Origin: Deltaproteobacteria bacterium SG8_13
GTDB lineage: Bacteria; Desulfobacterota; Desulfobacteria; Desulfobacterales; SG8-13
Direction of reading: 5' to 3'
DNA: 64,000 nucleotides
Assembly (NCBI GenBank): GCA_001303025.1
Contig: LJNK01000007.1
Span: 1-64,000 of the forward strand
Shown: one piece after another, positions 25,948-35,733 of the stretch
Layout: each line of letters starts with the position of its first letter
Position numbering within the stretch: the stretch's first letter is position 1
Translations under genes and position numbers: made by a program
The notes under the pieces: model-generated
Database searches by the model: none
Seen by the model: the letters and a program-made list of their open reading frames with translations, nothing else
What the model was told of the DNA's origin: nothing

Positions 25948-26391
25948 ATGGCCGGGGAAAAAGAAAAAGCTGCCTTTATATGCGTCAAGGACACCATCGA
26001 CGGGGCCTATCCGTCGCTGGTCCTGGGAATCAACGCCGCCCGGATGGGCATGGAGAGCAAAATCTTCTATTCTTTTATGGGCATGAACCTGGTCATGCAG
26101 GGCGGAGCCGAAAGGGCCAAATTCTTCCCGCAGGGGGTTATGGGGGCCGTTCCGGGGATGGTGAGCCTGGCTACCGGAATGATGAAGAAGAAGATCGAAA
26201 AGGCCAACATCCCCAGCCTGGCCGATTTGCAGGAAGTCGCCCAGATCGAGGGGGTCGAGCTGATTGCATGCCAGATGACGGTGGACATGATGGAAATCGA
26301 CGAAAAGAAGCTCATCGACGGTGTGGTCGTCTGGACGGCGGAAGAATTCATGAAGTATGCCAAGGACTGTAAAATCTGCCTCTTCACATAA
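25948..26391 (+). CDS. DsrE/DsrF/DrsH-like family protein
   Basis: A 147-aa cytoplasmic protein of the DsrE-like sulfur-relay fold. Motifs include DTIDGAYPSLVLGINAAR near the start, FYSFMGMNLV and the cysteine in IACQMTVDMM (C108), the position used for sulfur transfer in relatives. A second cysteine pair (DCKICLF) lies at the C-terminus. Relatives carry persulfide sulfur in sulfate reducers and sulfur oxidisers or act as peroxiredoxin-like proteins. AAGGAGGAG precedes the ATG. It is tail-to-tail with the CoA-transferase gene, 9 bases apart. Confidence 0.8.
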   Translation: MAGEKEKAAFICVKDTIDGAYPSLVLGINAARMGMESKIFYSFMGMNLVMQGGAERAKFFPQGVMGAVPGMVSLATGMMKKKIEKANIPSLADLQEVAQIEGVELIACQMTVDMMEIDEKKLIDGVVVWTAEEFMKYAKDCKICLFT

Positions 26392-26400
26392 TCAGCTGAT

Positions 26401-27891
26401 CTACCCGACCCGCATATCACCGTTATCCAGGTAGCGCTGGTGCAGGTAAAACGCCTCTTTCAGCAGATGGGGCTCGTGACCGCCGGCCATGCGCACTGCC
26501 CGCTGGTAGTACTCCCGTAGCTGCTCCCGGTAATCCGGGTGGGCGCATTTGTTGATGATCTGCTCGGCTGTCTGCCGGGGAGTCAGGGGGCGTGTGTCTA
26601 CCAGGCCGTGTTCGGTTACCACCACACCCACCGAGTGCTCGGAGTGATCGACGTGGCTGACCATGGGCACGATGGCTGAGATGACCCCCCCTTTGGCCGT
26701 GCTCGGGGTCACGACGAAAGACAGGGCCGCGTTGCGCATGAAATCACCCGATCCGCCGATACCGTTCATTATCTGGGATCCCATGACATGGGTGGAGTTG
26801 ACCTGCGCGTAAATGTCCACCTCGATGGCCGTGTTGATGGCGATCACCCCCAATCGCCGGATGACCTCCGGGGCGTTGGAGATCTCCGCCGGCCGCAGGA
26901 TCACTTTTTCACGATACCGGTACAGTTCGTCGAAAAAACGCGAACGGGCTTTCTGCGACAAGGTCAGTGACGAACCGGAGGCGGCCCGAACCTTGCCGAT
27001 GTCGATCAGCTCCAGCACGCTGTCCTGCAGAACTTCGGAATAGATGTCCAGATTCAAAAAGAAATCATTGCCTATGAAGCCGCTCAGCACGGCATTGGCG
27101 ACATCCCCAACACCCGACTGCCAGGGCAGGCCGGCAGGCAGTCGGTTTTTTCTTATTTCGTGTTCGACAAAGTCGAGGATCCGGGCGGCGATATCCCTGG
27201 AGATTTTGTCCGGATCCCTGAAAACGGCGCCGCGCTCGGTTTCCGGGCTCAGCAAGATCGCCACCACTTTGTCCGGATTCATCTCGATGAACGGTTTGCC
27301 GATGCGGTCTGCGGTCCGATAGATCGGGATCGGCATCCGGTATGGGGGATCTTCCGGTATAAAGATGTCGTGGATGCCTTCCAGTTCGGCAGGGTCGGTG
27401 GAGATTTCGACGATGATCTTATCGGCGGCTTTCACGTACGTGGGTGTGTTGCCTACCGACATGGTGGGGACCAGCTGCCCCTTTTCGCTGATCGCCACTG
27501 CTTCGACCACCGTCACGTCGACCGGCCCCCAGTTCCCGGCCCGCACCTGCTGCGACAGCGCCGAAAGGTGGTCGTCCTTGTACAGGATTTGCTCGGCGTT
27601 GATCATCCGGCGCATGGTCCGGTCGCTCATGTACGGCCGGCGCCATTGAATCAAACCCGCAGCGGCCAGGCTGCCGTCCACCGACGCTGCGGTGGAAGCG
27701 CCGGCAAACAGGTTGATCTTAAAGCGCTCGCCGCCGTCGGCGCGGCGAACGAGCTCCTGTGGGATCAATTTCGGATATCCGGCCGTAAAACCGGAGATGA
27801 ACAAGTTGGTGCCGTTTTGTATAAAACCCGCCGCGGTTGTCGGGTCCGTGATTTTGGCCCGCAGCGGTTTGCATCGAATCCTCTCTTCCAT
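26401..27891 (-). CDS. Acetyl-CoA hydrolase/succinate CoA-transferase family protein
   Basis: A 496-aa class I CoA-transferase. The N-terminal half has GTNLFISGFTAGYPKLIP, LFAGASTAASVDG and the VGNTPTYV block. The C-terminal half has ISNAPEVIRRLGVIAINTA, then EVDIYAQVNSTHVMG with the probable catalytic Glu, and the CoA-binding GIGGSGDF. This pattern fits succinate:acetate CoA-transferases (Cat1/AarC/ScaC) rather than acetyl-CoA hydrolase alone. In complete-oxidising sulfate reducers such an enzyme activates acetate while freeing succinate in the citric acid cycle. GGGAGG precedes the ATG. Confidence 0.87.
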   Translation of the reverse strand: MEERIRCKPLRAKITDPTTAAGFIQNGTNLFISGFTAGYPKLIPQELVRRADGGERFKINLFAGASTAASVDGSLAAAGLIQWRRPYMSDRTMRRMINAEQILYKDDHLSALSQQVRAGNWGPVDVTVVEAVAISEKGQLVPTMSVGNTPTYVKAADKIIVEISTDPAELEGIHDIFIPEDPPYRMPIPIYRTADRIGKPFIEMNPDKVVAILLSPETERGAVFRDPDKISRDIAARILDFVEHEIRKNRLPAGLPWQSGVGDVANAVLSGFIGNDFFLNLDIYSEVLQDSVLELIDIGKVRAASGSSLTLSQKARSRFFDELYRYREKVILRPAEISNAPEVIRRLGVIAINTAIEVDIYAQVNSTHVMGSQIMNGIGGSGDFMRNAALSFVVTPSTAKGGVISAIVPMVSHVDHSEHSVGVVVTEHGLVDTRPLTPRQTAEQIINKCAHPDYREQLREYYQRAVRMAGGHEPHLLKEAFYLHQRYLDNGDMRVG

Positions 27892-27933
27892 CCTGATCCT
27901 CCCTGAAGACGGTGAAACCGGCCGAATATGGAA

Positions 27934-27962
27934 TTGACAATCATCTGGTGGCGATTTAACGT
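27934..27962 (+). promoter_or_regulatory. Weak candidate promoter upstream of the 28039 lipoprotein
   Basis: A perfect TTGACA at 27934-27939 is followed 17 bases later by TAACGT, a poor -10. It lies in the 147-base divergent gap between the CoA-transferase and lipoprotein genes. Confidence 0.3.
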
Positions 27963-28038
27963 AAAACCGATAGGCCCAATGTAAATAAGCACCTCATTTT
28001 TTACCTTTTTGAAAACCACTTTACCATGGGAGATAGAA

Positions 28039-28518
28039 ATGAATATCAACACCTCTTTTCGGATCGGTTTGATTCTGATACTGTTGGCCTTGCTGTCTTC
28101 CTGCCAGGGCAAGCTTCTTACTGCGAAAGGCAAGACGGTTGCAGAACAGAAGCGGATCGCCCTTCAGCCGGAAGGCACCGCGTCGGGCAGCTGGCAGGGC
28201 AAAGGGGACCTCACGGTGAACTATACCACCACCCGGACCCGGGACACGCTGCAAATCGCCGGTGACATCGTGTTTCAAAGACACAAACTGCTGGACACCT
28301 TTCGCTTCAGCCTGGTGCTGATCGACACCGACGGGAGCGTTTTGGATGTGGTCCCCATCACTTCCGCCGGTGGGCGCCGGAAGATCGAGCAGGTGTCGTT
28401 CAGCCGCGAACTGCCGCTGCCGCCCGACACCCGGTCTTTCGCCTTTACCTATGACGGCACGACTCGCGGAATCGGGGAAGGCGGCTCGCCGACTTCCTTC
28501 TGGTCGGCGCCCTGGTGA
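28039..28518 (+). CDS. Lipoprotein of unknown function
   Basis: A 159-aa protein with a clean lipobox (LALLSSCQG) at about residues 19-24. The mature domain is beta-rich (GKGDLTVNYTTTRTRDTLQIAG, then FRFSLVLIDTDG) and ends in a FAFTYDG segment followed by GGSPTSFWSAPW. No family is recognised. GGGAG lies 7 bases before the ATG; a longer frame from 28009 would put extra residues ahead of the signal peptide. It faces the candidate repeat region downstream. Confidence 0.65.
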   Translation: MNINTSFRIGLILILLALLSSCQGKLLTAKGKTVAEQKRIALQPEGTASGSWQGKGDLTVNYTTTRTRDTLQIAGDIVFQRHKLLDTFRFSLVLIDTDGSVLDVVPITSAGGRRKIEQVSFSRELPLPPDTRSFAFTYDGTTRGIGEGGSPTSFWSAPW

Positions 28519-28868
28519 TCGTGCCAGCTCGTCAGGTCCAGCGTTGAATCGCCGGGAGCGAAGGAAGCCTTCGCGCGCCGTTCTGACACGGATCTTTTTC
28601 CTTGTGATTTCGTTTGATTTGTTGGTATGACATAGCGCATCCTGAAACCGGTCCCACCAAATTTTACTAGAACCTAACTCAAAAACAGTAGGTCGGGTTC
28701 TAGGACAAGGCGCAGTCAGTCGAAAACGTCGTGTATACAAGCATACACGGCAGTATGTGAGCATTTTGAGGCGACCTGCAACGCAGTCCTGGAGCGCTAG
28801 ATGCATTTTTTGGATAGGCTCTATTCACCAAGCGCTACAGACTATTTAGCGAGGACGTGGATTCTTAT
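28519..28868. other. 350-base gene-free gap between the lipoprotein and RND operon
   Basis: No plausible gene is present. The first 140 bases show no recognisable signal. The second part (28667-28822) holds the candidate repeat described separately. The RND operon promoter is presumably here but no convincing -35/-10 pair was found. Confidence 0.6.
28667..28822. repeat. Candidate dispersed intergenic repeat with inverted repeats
   Basis: Two inverted repeats stand out. CTAGAACC at 28667-28674 pairs with GGGTTCTAG at 28695-28703 around an A-rich loop. GTGTAT at 28731-28736 pairs with ATACAC at 28743-28748. Base composition is lower in GC than the flanking genes, and no coding frame fits. The run ending in ATGCATTTTTTGGATAGG (28800-28817) looks like elements I associate with dispersed intergenic repeats in Desulfobacterales genomes. 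Only one copy is visible in this window, so repeat status is inferred. Confidence 0.4.
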
Positions 28869-30017
28869 ATGAAAATCAACATAAGATGGCTGTGTGTATT
28901 GTTGTTGTTCATTGTTTCGGCCTGCGGCGAAAAAAAAGCCGCCCAACCGCCGCCGCCCCAGGTGTCGGTTATCGAGATCCAGACGCAGGAAGTCGCGGTG
29001 CCGATCGAATTTGTCGGCCAGATCTTCGGAGCCGAGGACATCGCCATCCGGGCCCGGGTCGAAGGATTTCTGGAAGGCATCCATTTTGAAGAAGGCTCGG
29101 AGGTCGAAGCGGGCAAGCTGCTGTACACCATCGAGAGCCAGCCCTACGAAGCCGATGTGGCCGCCATGATGAGCAAGGTGGCCGAGGCCAGGACCGTGCT
29201 GGCCAAAACCACCAGCGATCTGAAACGCATCCGGCCCCTGGCGGACCGCAGGGCAGTCAGCCAGAGTGACCTGGACGGGGCCGTTGCCGCATACGAAGCC
29301 TCCATCGCCTCGCTGGAAGCGGCGCAGGCCAACCTGAGGGCTTCCAAAATCAACCTGAGCTACACCCGCATCCTTTCCCCCATCACCGGCATCATCGGCA
29401 AAACCAATGCAAAGGTCGGTGATTTTGTTGGGCGATCCCCCAACCCGGTCATCTTGAACACGGTTTCCAATATCACGACGGTAAGGGTCGAGTTTTTTCT
29501 CACGGAAAACCTGTACCTGCAGGTCGCCCGACGCTTTCACAAACTCCAGGAGAACAAAGCTACCCAGACAGGGACCGGGGTGTTCGATTTGATTCTGGCC
29601 GACGGCACGCTCTATCCCCACAAGGGACAATTCGATTTCATCGACCGTGGCGTGGACCCCACCACCGGTTCGATACTGATCCAGCTCTCCTTTCCCAATC
29701 CGGATCAGCTCATCCGCCCGGGGCAGTTCGCTCGAATCCGGGCCATCGCCGAGAGGGTAAAAGACGGCATCCTGCTGCCCCAGCGCTGCATCTCCGAACT
29801 GCAGGGCATACAGCGCGTGTTTGTAGTCGGCAGCGACAACAAGGTGGAGGAACGAAGAGTTTCTGTCGGGCCGGCAATGGGAAGCAACCGGCTCATCCTC
29901 GAGGGTTTGAATGCCGGTGAAAAAGTGGTCTACGAGGGCCTGCAGAAGGTGGCCGACGGCGCCCAGGTTACCCCGAAAACGGTATCCGCTGAAACAACCG
30001 AAAAAGAAAAGCAGTAA
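28869..30017 (+). CDS. RND efflux periplasmic adaptor (AcrA/MexA-like)
   Basis: A 382-aa membrane-fusion protein with a lipoprotein signal (LLFIVSACGEK). In order it shows the barrel-sandwich half-motif (ARVEGFLEGIHFEEGSEVEAG), a long alpha-hairpin (about residues 90-150, alternating Ala/Leu/Glu), the second lipoyl half (YTRILSPITGIIG), the beta-barrel (LIRPGQFARIRA) and a C-terminal membrane-proximal domain. It links the inner-membrane pump to the outer-membrane channel. ATG 28869 starts the signal peptide directly; GTG 28857 is an alternative. The permease starts 6 bases after the stop. Confidence 0.9.
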   Translation: MKINIRWLCVLLLFIVSACGEKKAAQPPPPQVSVIEIQTQEVAVPIEFVGQIFGAEDIAIRARVEGFLEGIHFEEGSEVEAGKLLYTIESQPYEADVAAMMSKVAEARTVLAKTTSDLKRIRPLADRRAVSQSDLDGAVAAYEASIASLEAAQANLRASKINLSYTRILSPITGIIGKTNAKVGDFVGRSPNPVILNTVSNITTVRVEFFLTENLYLQVARRFHKLQENKATQTGTGVFDLILADGTLYPHKGQFDFIDRGVDPTTGSILIQLSFPNPDQLIRPGQFARIRAIAERVKDGILLPQRCISELQGIQRVFVVGSDNKVEERRVSVGPAMGSNRLILEGLNAGEKVVYEGLQKVADGAQVTPKTVSAETTEKEKQ

Positions 30018-30023
30018 TCATCC

Positions 30024-33000
30024 ATGGGATCCTTTTTTGTCAGGCGACCCATCGTCGCCATGGTCATCGCCATCGTCACGGTCATCGTGGGAACCATTTC
30101 CCTGCTCTCGCTTCCCATGGAGCAGTATCCCAATATCACCCCTCCGGTGGTAGAAGTGCGCGCCACCTACACCGGCGCCAATGCAATCAGCGTGGAACAG
30201 TCGGTGGCCACGCCGCTGGAACAGCAGATCAATGGCGTGGACAACATGATCTACATGAAATCCACCAATGCCAACGACGGCACGATGGTGATCCAGACTT
30301 CCTTTGAAGTGGGTACCGACCCGGACATGAACACGGTCTTTACCCAGAACCGGGTGGCGGCCGCCACCGCCAAGCTACCCGAGGAAGTCAAGCGGCTGGG
30401 GGTGACCACTGAAAAATCTTTGCCCAACATTTTGATGCTCATCACCCTGACCTCAGAGGGGGACCGTTTCGATCAGCAGTTTCTGAACAACTATGCTTTG
30501 ATCAATATCAAGGACATCCTGGCGCGAATCCGCGGCATCGGCCGGGTGAGCGTGCTGCTGGCCAGCGATTATTCCATGCGTATCTGGATCAAGCCCGATC
30601 GCCTGTCGCAGCTGGGTATCACGGTTCCGGAGATCGTCGACGCCATCAAGTCTCAGAGCGTGATCGTGCCGGGGGGCAAGTTCGGGGCCGAGCCGGCCCC
30701 ACCGGGCACTGAATTCACCTACACGGTGCGCCTTCCCGAACGGTTGCAGTCCGAAGAGGAGTTCGGCGAAATCGTGGTGCGAACCACAGAGGGCGGCGCC
30801 CAGGTGCGAGTCAAAGACATCGCCCGGGTGGAATTGGGCGTCGAGACTTACAGTGGTTTCACCCGGCTCAACCACCGGCAGGGCTCGATCATCGCTTTGT
30901 ACCAGGCGCCGGGGTCCAACGCCGTCGAACTGGTCGAAAATGCCACCGAGACCATGGAATTGCTTTCGAAATCCTTCCCCAGCGGCATGCGCTATGACAT
31001 ATCGCTGGACACCTCCAAGCCGATCACCGCCGGCATCAAGGAAATCGTCGAGACTCTGTTTATCGCATTGGCGCTTGTGATCCTGGTGGTGTTTATCTTC
31101 ATCCAGGACTGGCGCGCCACCCTGATTCCCACCATCGCCATTCCGGTGTCGCTGGTGGGCGCTTTCATGCTCTTCCCGCTGCTGGGATTTACCATCAACG
31201 TATTGTCACTGCTGGGGCTGGTGCTGGCCATCGGTATCGTTGTGGACGATGCCATCGTGGTGGTGGAGGCCGTCCAGGTTAACATCGAAAAGGGCATGTC
31301 CCCCAAAGAGGCCACCATCCACGCTATGGGCGAGGTCACCGCCCCGGTGATTGCCACCACGCTGGTGCTCATCGCCGTTTTCGTTCCAGTGGCCGGTATG
31401 GCGGGTATCACCGGCAGCCTCTACCAGCAGTTTGCCATCACCATCGCGGTGTCGGTGGCCTTTTCCTCGGTGAACGCCCTGACCCTCAGCCCGGCCCTGT
31501 GCGCGCTGCTGCTCAAAAAACCCAAGCCCTTCCGTGGTCCGCTGGGAGCCTTTTTCAAACTGTTCAACAAAGGATTCGACAAGTCCACCGAAGGATACAT
31601 GAGCTTTACCAACGTGGTGGCCCGCAAAATCTTTTTCGGGGTGGTCTTCATCGGCATCGTGCTCGGGGCGACCGGAATGGTGGGGAAAATCCTGCCGGGG
31701 GGATTTATGCCCGAAGAAGACATGGGGTACCTGTTTGTCCACATCCAGCTGCCGGACGCGGCATCGTTGCAGCGCACAGATGCGGTCGCCAAAAAGGTGG
31801 AAAAGATCATCGAAAGGCACAAGGAGGCCGAGTTCATCACCACGGCCACCGGCTTCAATATGCTCACAGGCAGCAACTCCACCAACACCGTGATTGTCTT
31901 CGTTTCCTTGGTGGATTGGGACCTGCGGGACATTACCGCCCTGGATCTGGTCAATACCCTCAACCGCGAGTTCTACGTCGCCATCAACGAAGCCCAGGTG
32001 TTCGCATTCGGGCCACCGGCGATTCCCGGACTGGGCAAGGGCAGCGGCTTTACGCTGATGCTCCAGGACAAGGCCGGCAATACCCCCGCCTATCTGGCGC
32101 AACAGACGGCTCAGTTCGCCAAGGCTGCCATGCAGCGACCTGAAGTCGGTTCCATTTTTTCGACGTTTCGCGCCAACGTCCCGCAGCGTTTTATGGAGAT
32201 CAATCGTGACAAGGTCCTGAAGGCCGGTATCTCCCTGCAGGACGTCTACACCACCGTCGGCGCGTTTTTAGGCGGCTCCTACGTGAACGACTTCAACCGC
32301 TTCGGACGCCTCTATAAAGCCTACATCCAGGCCGAACCGCTCTATCGACAGCGCCCGGAGGATATCAACCTGTACTTCATCAAGAACAGGGATGGCGTTA
32401 GTGTTCCCCTGGCCGCATTCGTGGATATTAAGGACTCGGAGGGCCCGGAATACACCAACCGCTACAACCTGTTTCGAGCGGCGGAGCTGACCGGCGGTCC
32501 GTCGCGGGGCTTTACCTCGGCCCAGGTCATGGCGGCGCTGGAGGAGGTGGCCGCCGAGGTGCTTCCACCGGAAATGGGCTACGAGTGGAGCAACATGTCC
32601 TATCAGGAAAAACGGGCCGCCGGTTCGGCCGGCATCGTTTTCGTTTTTTCGCTCACGTTTGTGTTTTTAATTCTGGCCGCCCAGTATGAAAGCTGGTCGC
32701 TTCCCGCCAGCATCCTGCTGGGAACGCCGTTTGCCCTGCTGGGTGCCATGGGGGCCGTGCTGTTGATGAGACAGTTCGATCTGAGCTATGAAAACAACAT
32801 CTTCGCCCAGATCTCCCTGGTGATGCTCATCGGCATGGCCGCCAAGAACGCCATATTGATCGTGGAGTTTGCCAACATCAAGTTCAAGGAGGGGCTGAGC
32901 CTGTTCGACGCGGCCATCGAATCGGCCCGGCTGCGGTTTCGGCCGATCCTGATGACGGCCTTTTCCTTTATCCTCGGTGTCCTGCCCCTGGTGGTTGCCT

Positions 33001-33173
33001 CCGGAACCGGCTCGGAAGCCCGGAAGGTGATGGGCATGGCCCTGCTGGGGGGCATGACGCTGGCAACCTTACTGGGGGTTTTCTTCTACCCGATGCTCTT
33101 TGTGTTCATCGGCAAGATCGCCCGTTATGAGAAAAAACGCGATCTGCTGAAGCAAGAGGCCGGTTCGCAATGA
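30024..33173 (+). CDS. RND multidrug efflux permease (HAE1, AcrB-like)
   Basis: A 1049-aa inner-membrane proton antiporter, the normal length for AcrB/MexB homologues. It has the conserved start FFVRRPIVAMVIAI, the proton-relay Asp pair in GIVVDDAIVVVEA (TM4), the relay Lys in GMAAKNAILIVEF (TM10) and the two large periplasmic loops. It exports hydrophobic compounds, bile-salt-like molecules or solvents using the proton gradient. It lies between the adaptor (6-base gap) and the outer-membrane factor, whose start overlaps its stop by 4 bases. No local repressor (TetR) gene is seen. Confidence 0.95.
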   Translation: MGSFFVRRPIVAMVIAIVTVIVGTISLLSLPMEQYPNITPPVVEVRATYTGANAISVEQSVATPLEQQINGVDNMIYMKSTNANDGTMVIQTSFEVGTDPDMNTVFTQNRVAAATAKLPEEVKRLGVTTEKSLPNILMLITLTSEGDRFDQQFLNNYALINIKDILARIRGIGRVSVLLASDYSMRIWIKPDRLSQLGITVPEIVDAIKSQSVIVPGGKFGAEPAPPGTEFTYTVRLPERLQSEEEFGEIVVRTTEGGAQVRVKDIARVELGVETYSGFTRLNHRQGSIIALYQAPGSNAVELVENATETMELLSKSFPSGMRYDISLDTSKPITAGIKEIVETLFIALALVILVVFIFIQDWRATLIPTIAIPVSLVGAFMLFPLLGFTINVLSLLGLVLAIGIVVDDAIVVVEAVQVNIEKGMSPKEATIHAMGEVTAPVIATTLVLIAVFVPVAGMAGITGSLYQQFAITIAVSVAFSSVNALTLSPALCALLLKKPKPFRGPLGAFFKLFNKGFDKSTEGYMSFTNVVARKIFFGVVFIGIVLGATGMVGKILPGGFMPEEDMGYLFVHIQLPDAASLQRTDAVAKKVEKIIERHKEAEFITTATGFNMLTGSNSTNTVIVFVSLVDWDLRDITALDLVNTLNREFYVAINEAQVFAFGPPAIPGLGKGSGFTLMLQDKAGNTPAYLAQQTAQFAKAAMQRPEVGSIFSTFRANVPQRFMEINRDKVLKAGISLQDVYTTVGAFLGGSYVNDFNRFGRLYKAYIQAEPLYRQRPEDINLYFIKNRDGVSVPLAAFVDIKDSEGPEYTNRYNLFRAAELTGGPSRGFTSAQVMAALEEVAAEVLPPEMGYEWSNMSYQEKRAAGSAGIVFVFSLTFVFLILAAQYESWSLPASILLGTPFALLGAMGAVLLMRQFDLSYENNIFAQISLVMLIGMAAKNAILIVEFANIKFKEGLSLFDAAIESARLRFRPILMTAFSFILGVLPLVVASGTGSEARKVMGMALLGGMTLATLLGVFFYPMLFVFIGKIARYEKKRDLLKQEAGSQ

Positions 33174-34597
33174 CTCGTCACCTTACCGGAAATATACTTC
33201 TTTCGGCAGCGGTCCTGACGACCGTGATCCTGACGGGCTGTATGCTGGGGCCGGATTTCGTGCCGCCGGCCGTCGAGACTCCTGAAGAATACCGATTCGA
33301 TGCCGAACAGGCAGCCGTCGACGTCAATCTAAAGTGGTGGGAGCTGTTCGAGGACCCGGTGCTCTGCGAGCTGGTTACTACGGCGCTGGATAACAACCGC
33401 GATGTCAAGATCGCCGTCAGCCGGATCGAAGAGGCCCGCGCGGCGCTGGGATTCACCAAGGCCGATCAATACCCCCGCATCGACATCGAAGGCGACGCAA
33501 GGGTCGGCAATTTCTTCGGTGCGGGCCGCAGTGACACCACGGACAACTCTGCTTTCATCGCGCCAACCTTGAGCTGGGAGATCGACTTCTGGGGAAGGTT
33601 TCGCCGATCCACCGAATCCGCCCAGGCGGATCTGCTGGCGTCCGAGTACTCCCTTCGAACGATCCAGCTCAGCCTGATATCCGAGGTGGCCAGCACCTAC
33701 TACCGGCTGCTCGACTTTCGCCGCCGGCTGCAGATCGCCAGGCAAACCCTCGAATCGCGGATGCAAAGCCTCGACATCATCGAGCAGCGTTTCAAGGAGG
33801 GGATTATCCCTGAGCTCGACGTCAACCAGTCCCAGATCCAGATGGAGATCGCGGCGGCCGCCATCCCGTTGTTCCAGCGGCAGATCGCTCAGACGGAAAA
33901 CGCCCTGAACATTTTGCTCGGCCGGCTTCCCGGGGCGATCCGAAGCGACGAAGACCTCGATCGTCTCTTGATGCCGCCGGAGATTCCGGCCGGCATTCCC
34001 TCGACCTTGCTGGAGCGCCGGCCGGATATCGCCCAGACCCTGTATCAGCTGCAGGCCCAGACCGCCCGGATCGGGGTGGCCGAAGCGTTGCGGCTGCCGG
34101 CCATATCGCTCACCGGATTGCTGGGGGTGGCCAGCAGCGAGCTTTCCAACCGGACTTCCGAGGGGATCGTCTGGAGCGCCGGCGCGAGTCTCACCGGCCC
34201 GCTGTTCAACTTCGGCAAAAACAAGCGACGGGTGGAAATCGAGGAAGCCCGCACCCGGCAGGTGCTGTTTTTCTACGAAAATACCGTCCTGACGGCATTC
34301 AGGGAAGTCGAGGACGCGCTGGTGGCAGTGGAGACATACAAACGGCAGGTGGACGCGGTGGGCAGGCAGGCCGTGGCGGCCCGCAACGCCAACAATCTGT
34401 CGAAGGATCGCTACGACCAGGGAATCACCAGCTACCTCGAGGTGCTGGAGACCGAACGCCAGCTGTTTTCGGCCGAGCTCGATTATTCCGAATTGAAACA
34501 GCAGCAGCTCAACGCCTATGTCGGCCTGTACAAGGCGTTGGGCGGCGGATGGATTTCCGAAGAGGAGATGCAGCAGGCCCAAGCCGCCGACAAGTAG
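33170..34597 (+). CDS. RND outer-membrane efflux lipoprotein (NodT/OprM family)
   Basis: A 475-aa outer-membrane factor with lipobox ILTGCMLGPDF. The NodT/OprM N-terminus (GPDFVPPAVETPEEYR), KWWELFEDPVLCELV, LSWEIDFWGRFRR and the duplicated helical-barrel repeats (ERRPDIAQTLYQL, then GPLFNFGKNKRRVEI) are all present. It trimerises to form the exit duct for the AcrB-like pump. The start overlaps the permease stop by 4 bases. The repeats between about residues 60-240 and 270-460 give the expected TolC-like duplication. Confidence 0.93.
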   Translation: MTRHLTGNILLSAAVLTTVILTGCMLGPDFVPPAVETPEEYRFDAEQAAVDVNLKWWELFEDPVLCELVTTALDNNRDVKIAVSRIEEARAALGFTKADQYPRIDIEGDARVGNFFGAGRSDTTDNSAFIAPTLSWEIDFWGRFRRSTESAQADLLASEYSLRTIQLSLISEVASTYYRLLDFRRRLQIARQTLESRMQSLDIIEQRFKEGIIPELDVNQSQIQMEIAAAAIPLFQRQIAQTENALNILLGRLPGAIRSDEDLDRLLMPPEIPAGIPSTLLERRPDIAQTLYQLQAQTARIGVAEALRLPAISLTGLLGVASSELSNRTSEGIVWSAGASLTGPLFNFGKNKRRVEIEEARTRQVLFFYENTVLTAFREVEDALVAVETYKRQVDAVGRQAVAARNANNLSKDRYDQGITSYLEVLETERQLFSAELDYSELKQQQLNAYVGLYKALGGGWISEEEMQQAQAADK

Positions 34598-34924
34598 TTT
34601 TTGCACCACCAGGTCAATGCCCAGCAGCCTGCGAATATCGACGGCTGTCCGGTTGGATGCAACAGGAAAGTTGTCTGCCGGCTGGGTTGTCGGCAGATGG
34701 GATCATGTCGAAGTCGCCCAATGATCTTTGCCGGCCAGCGCCTGGAGACATCCTCCGCCGGCGCATTCCGCTTCGGGACCGTCTACCCTTCAGAATTTCT
34801 TTTCCGCGACCGGTTCCGCCAAGGTCCCCGAGCATTTGTGGCGATCACCCAGTTCGGCTTTCGCTCGTTACGACCGGAACCGTTGTTACCTGCAATGTCA
34901 GCAGAAAAAAGGGAGCAGCAACCG
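34598..34924. other. 327-base gene-free gap before gpmA
   Basis: No gene fits. A 7-base inverted repeat (TCTGCCG at 34674-34680, CGGCAGA at 34691-34697) is present but is not followed by a T-run, so it is not a convincing terminator. No clear promoter pair was found. GGGAG is the ribosome-binding site of gpmA. Confidence 0.5.
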
Positions 34925-35674
34925 ATGAAAAAACTCGTTCTTTTACGCCACGGAGAAAGCGTCTGGAACAAAGAAAACCGTTTCACCGGTTGGACCGACG
35001 TGGAGTTGACCCCCAAAGGGGTGCAGGAGGCCATCGAGGCCGGGCGCACCTTGCGAAACGAAGGCTATCGCTTCGATGCGGCCTATACCTCGGTTCTCAA
35101 ACGGGCCATCAAGACCCTCTGGCTGGTGCTGGAGGAAATGGAGCTGATGTGGATCCCGGTATATCGCAACTGGCGGCTGAACGAACGGCACTACGGCGCA
35201 CTGCAGGGACTCGACAAGGCCGAGACCGCCGCCCGGCACGGGATGGACCAGGTCCACATCTGGCGTCGCAGCTACGATGTACGGCCCCCCGCTTTGACCG
35301 CGGACGACGAACGCTATCCCGCCAAAGACCCGCGTTACGCAGACCTGCTGCCCGGGCAGGTGCCGCTCACCGAGTGCCTGCAGGACACCGTCGAGCGGTT
35401 TCTGCCATACTGGCAGGAGGTTGTCGAACCGGCCGTTCGAAAGGGAACGCGGGTGCTGATGGTCGCTCACGGCAACAGCCTGCGCGCGCTGGTGAAATAC
35501 CTGGACGGGGTTTCCGATGAAGAAATCCTCGGAATCAACATCCCCACCGGCATTCCCCTGGTTTACGAACTTGCCGATGATCTCAGGCCGATCCGGCACT
35601 ACTATCTCGGCGATGCGGACAAAATTGAAAAAGCCACCCGGGCGGTGGCGGATCAACTGAAGAAAAAGAGTTGA
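34925..35674 (+). CDS. gpmA: 2,3-bisphosphoglycerate-dependent phosphoglycerate mutase
   Basis: A 249-aa histidine-phosphatase-superfamily enzyme of the expected GpmA length. The catalytic His is H9 in [42 protein letters not shown] and the second His in [11 protein letters not shown] are canonical. It interconverts 3- and 2-phosphoglycerate in glycolysis/gluconeogenesis. ATG 34925 has GGGAG upstream; the open frame extends much further 5' but without homology. It starts a run with pgk (59-base gap), a GH13 phosphorylase and pgi. Confidence 0.95.
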   Translation: MKKLVLLRHGESVWNKENRFTGWTDVELTPKGVQEAIEAGRTLRNEGYRFDAAYTSVLKRAIKTLWLVLEEMELMWIPVYRNWRLNERHYGALQGLDKAETAARHGMDQVHIWRRSYDVRPPALTADDERYPAKDPRYADLLPGQVPLTECLQDTVERFLPYWQEVVEPAVRKGTRVLMVAHGNSLRALVKYLDGVSDEEILGINIPTGIPLVYELADDLRPIRHYYLGDADKIEKATRAVADQLKKKS

Positions 35675-35733
35675 TTGTCCGGAGGGAGTAATCTTGCCCG
35701 AACCTTTTATTCAAGGGTTCGAAGGAGGTTTTT

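Noticed and set aside
34674-34697. TCTGCCG/CGGCAGA as terminator of the RND operon
   Set aside because: Only seven base pairs and no T-run.
34925-35674. Reading the gpmA product as the missing GpgP phosphatase
   Set aside because: GpgP of some actinobacteria is in the same superfamily, but [10 protein letters not shown] and the 249-aa length fit a true mutase.
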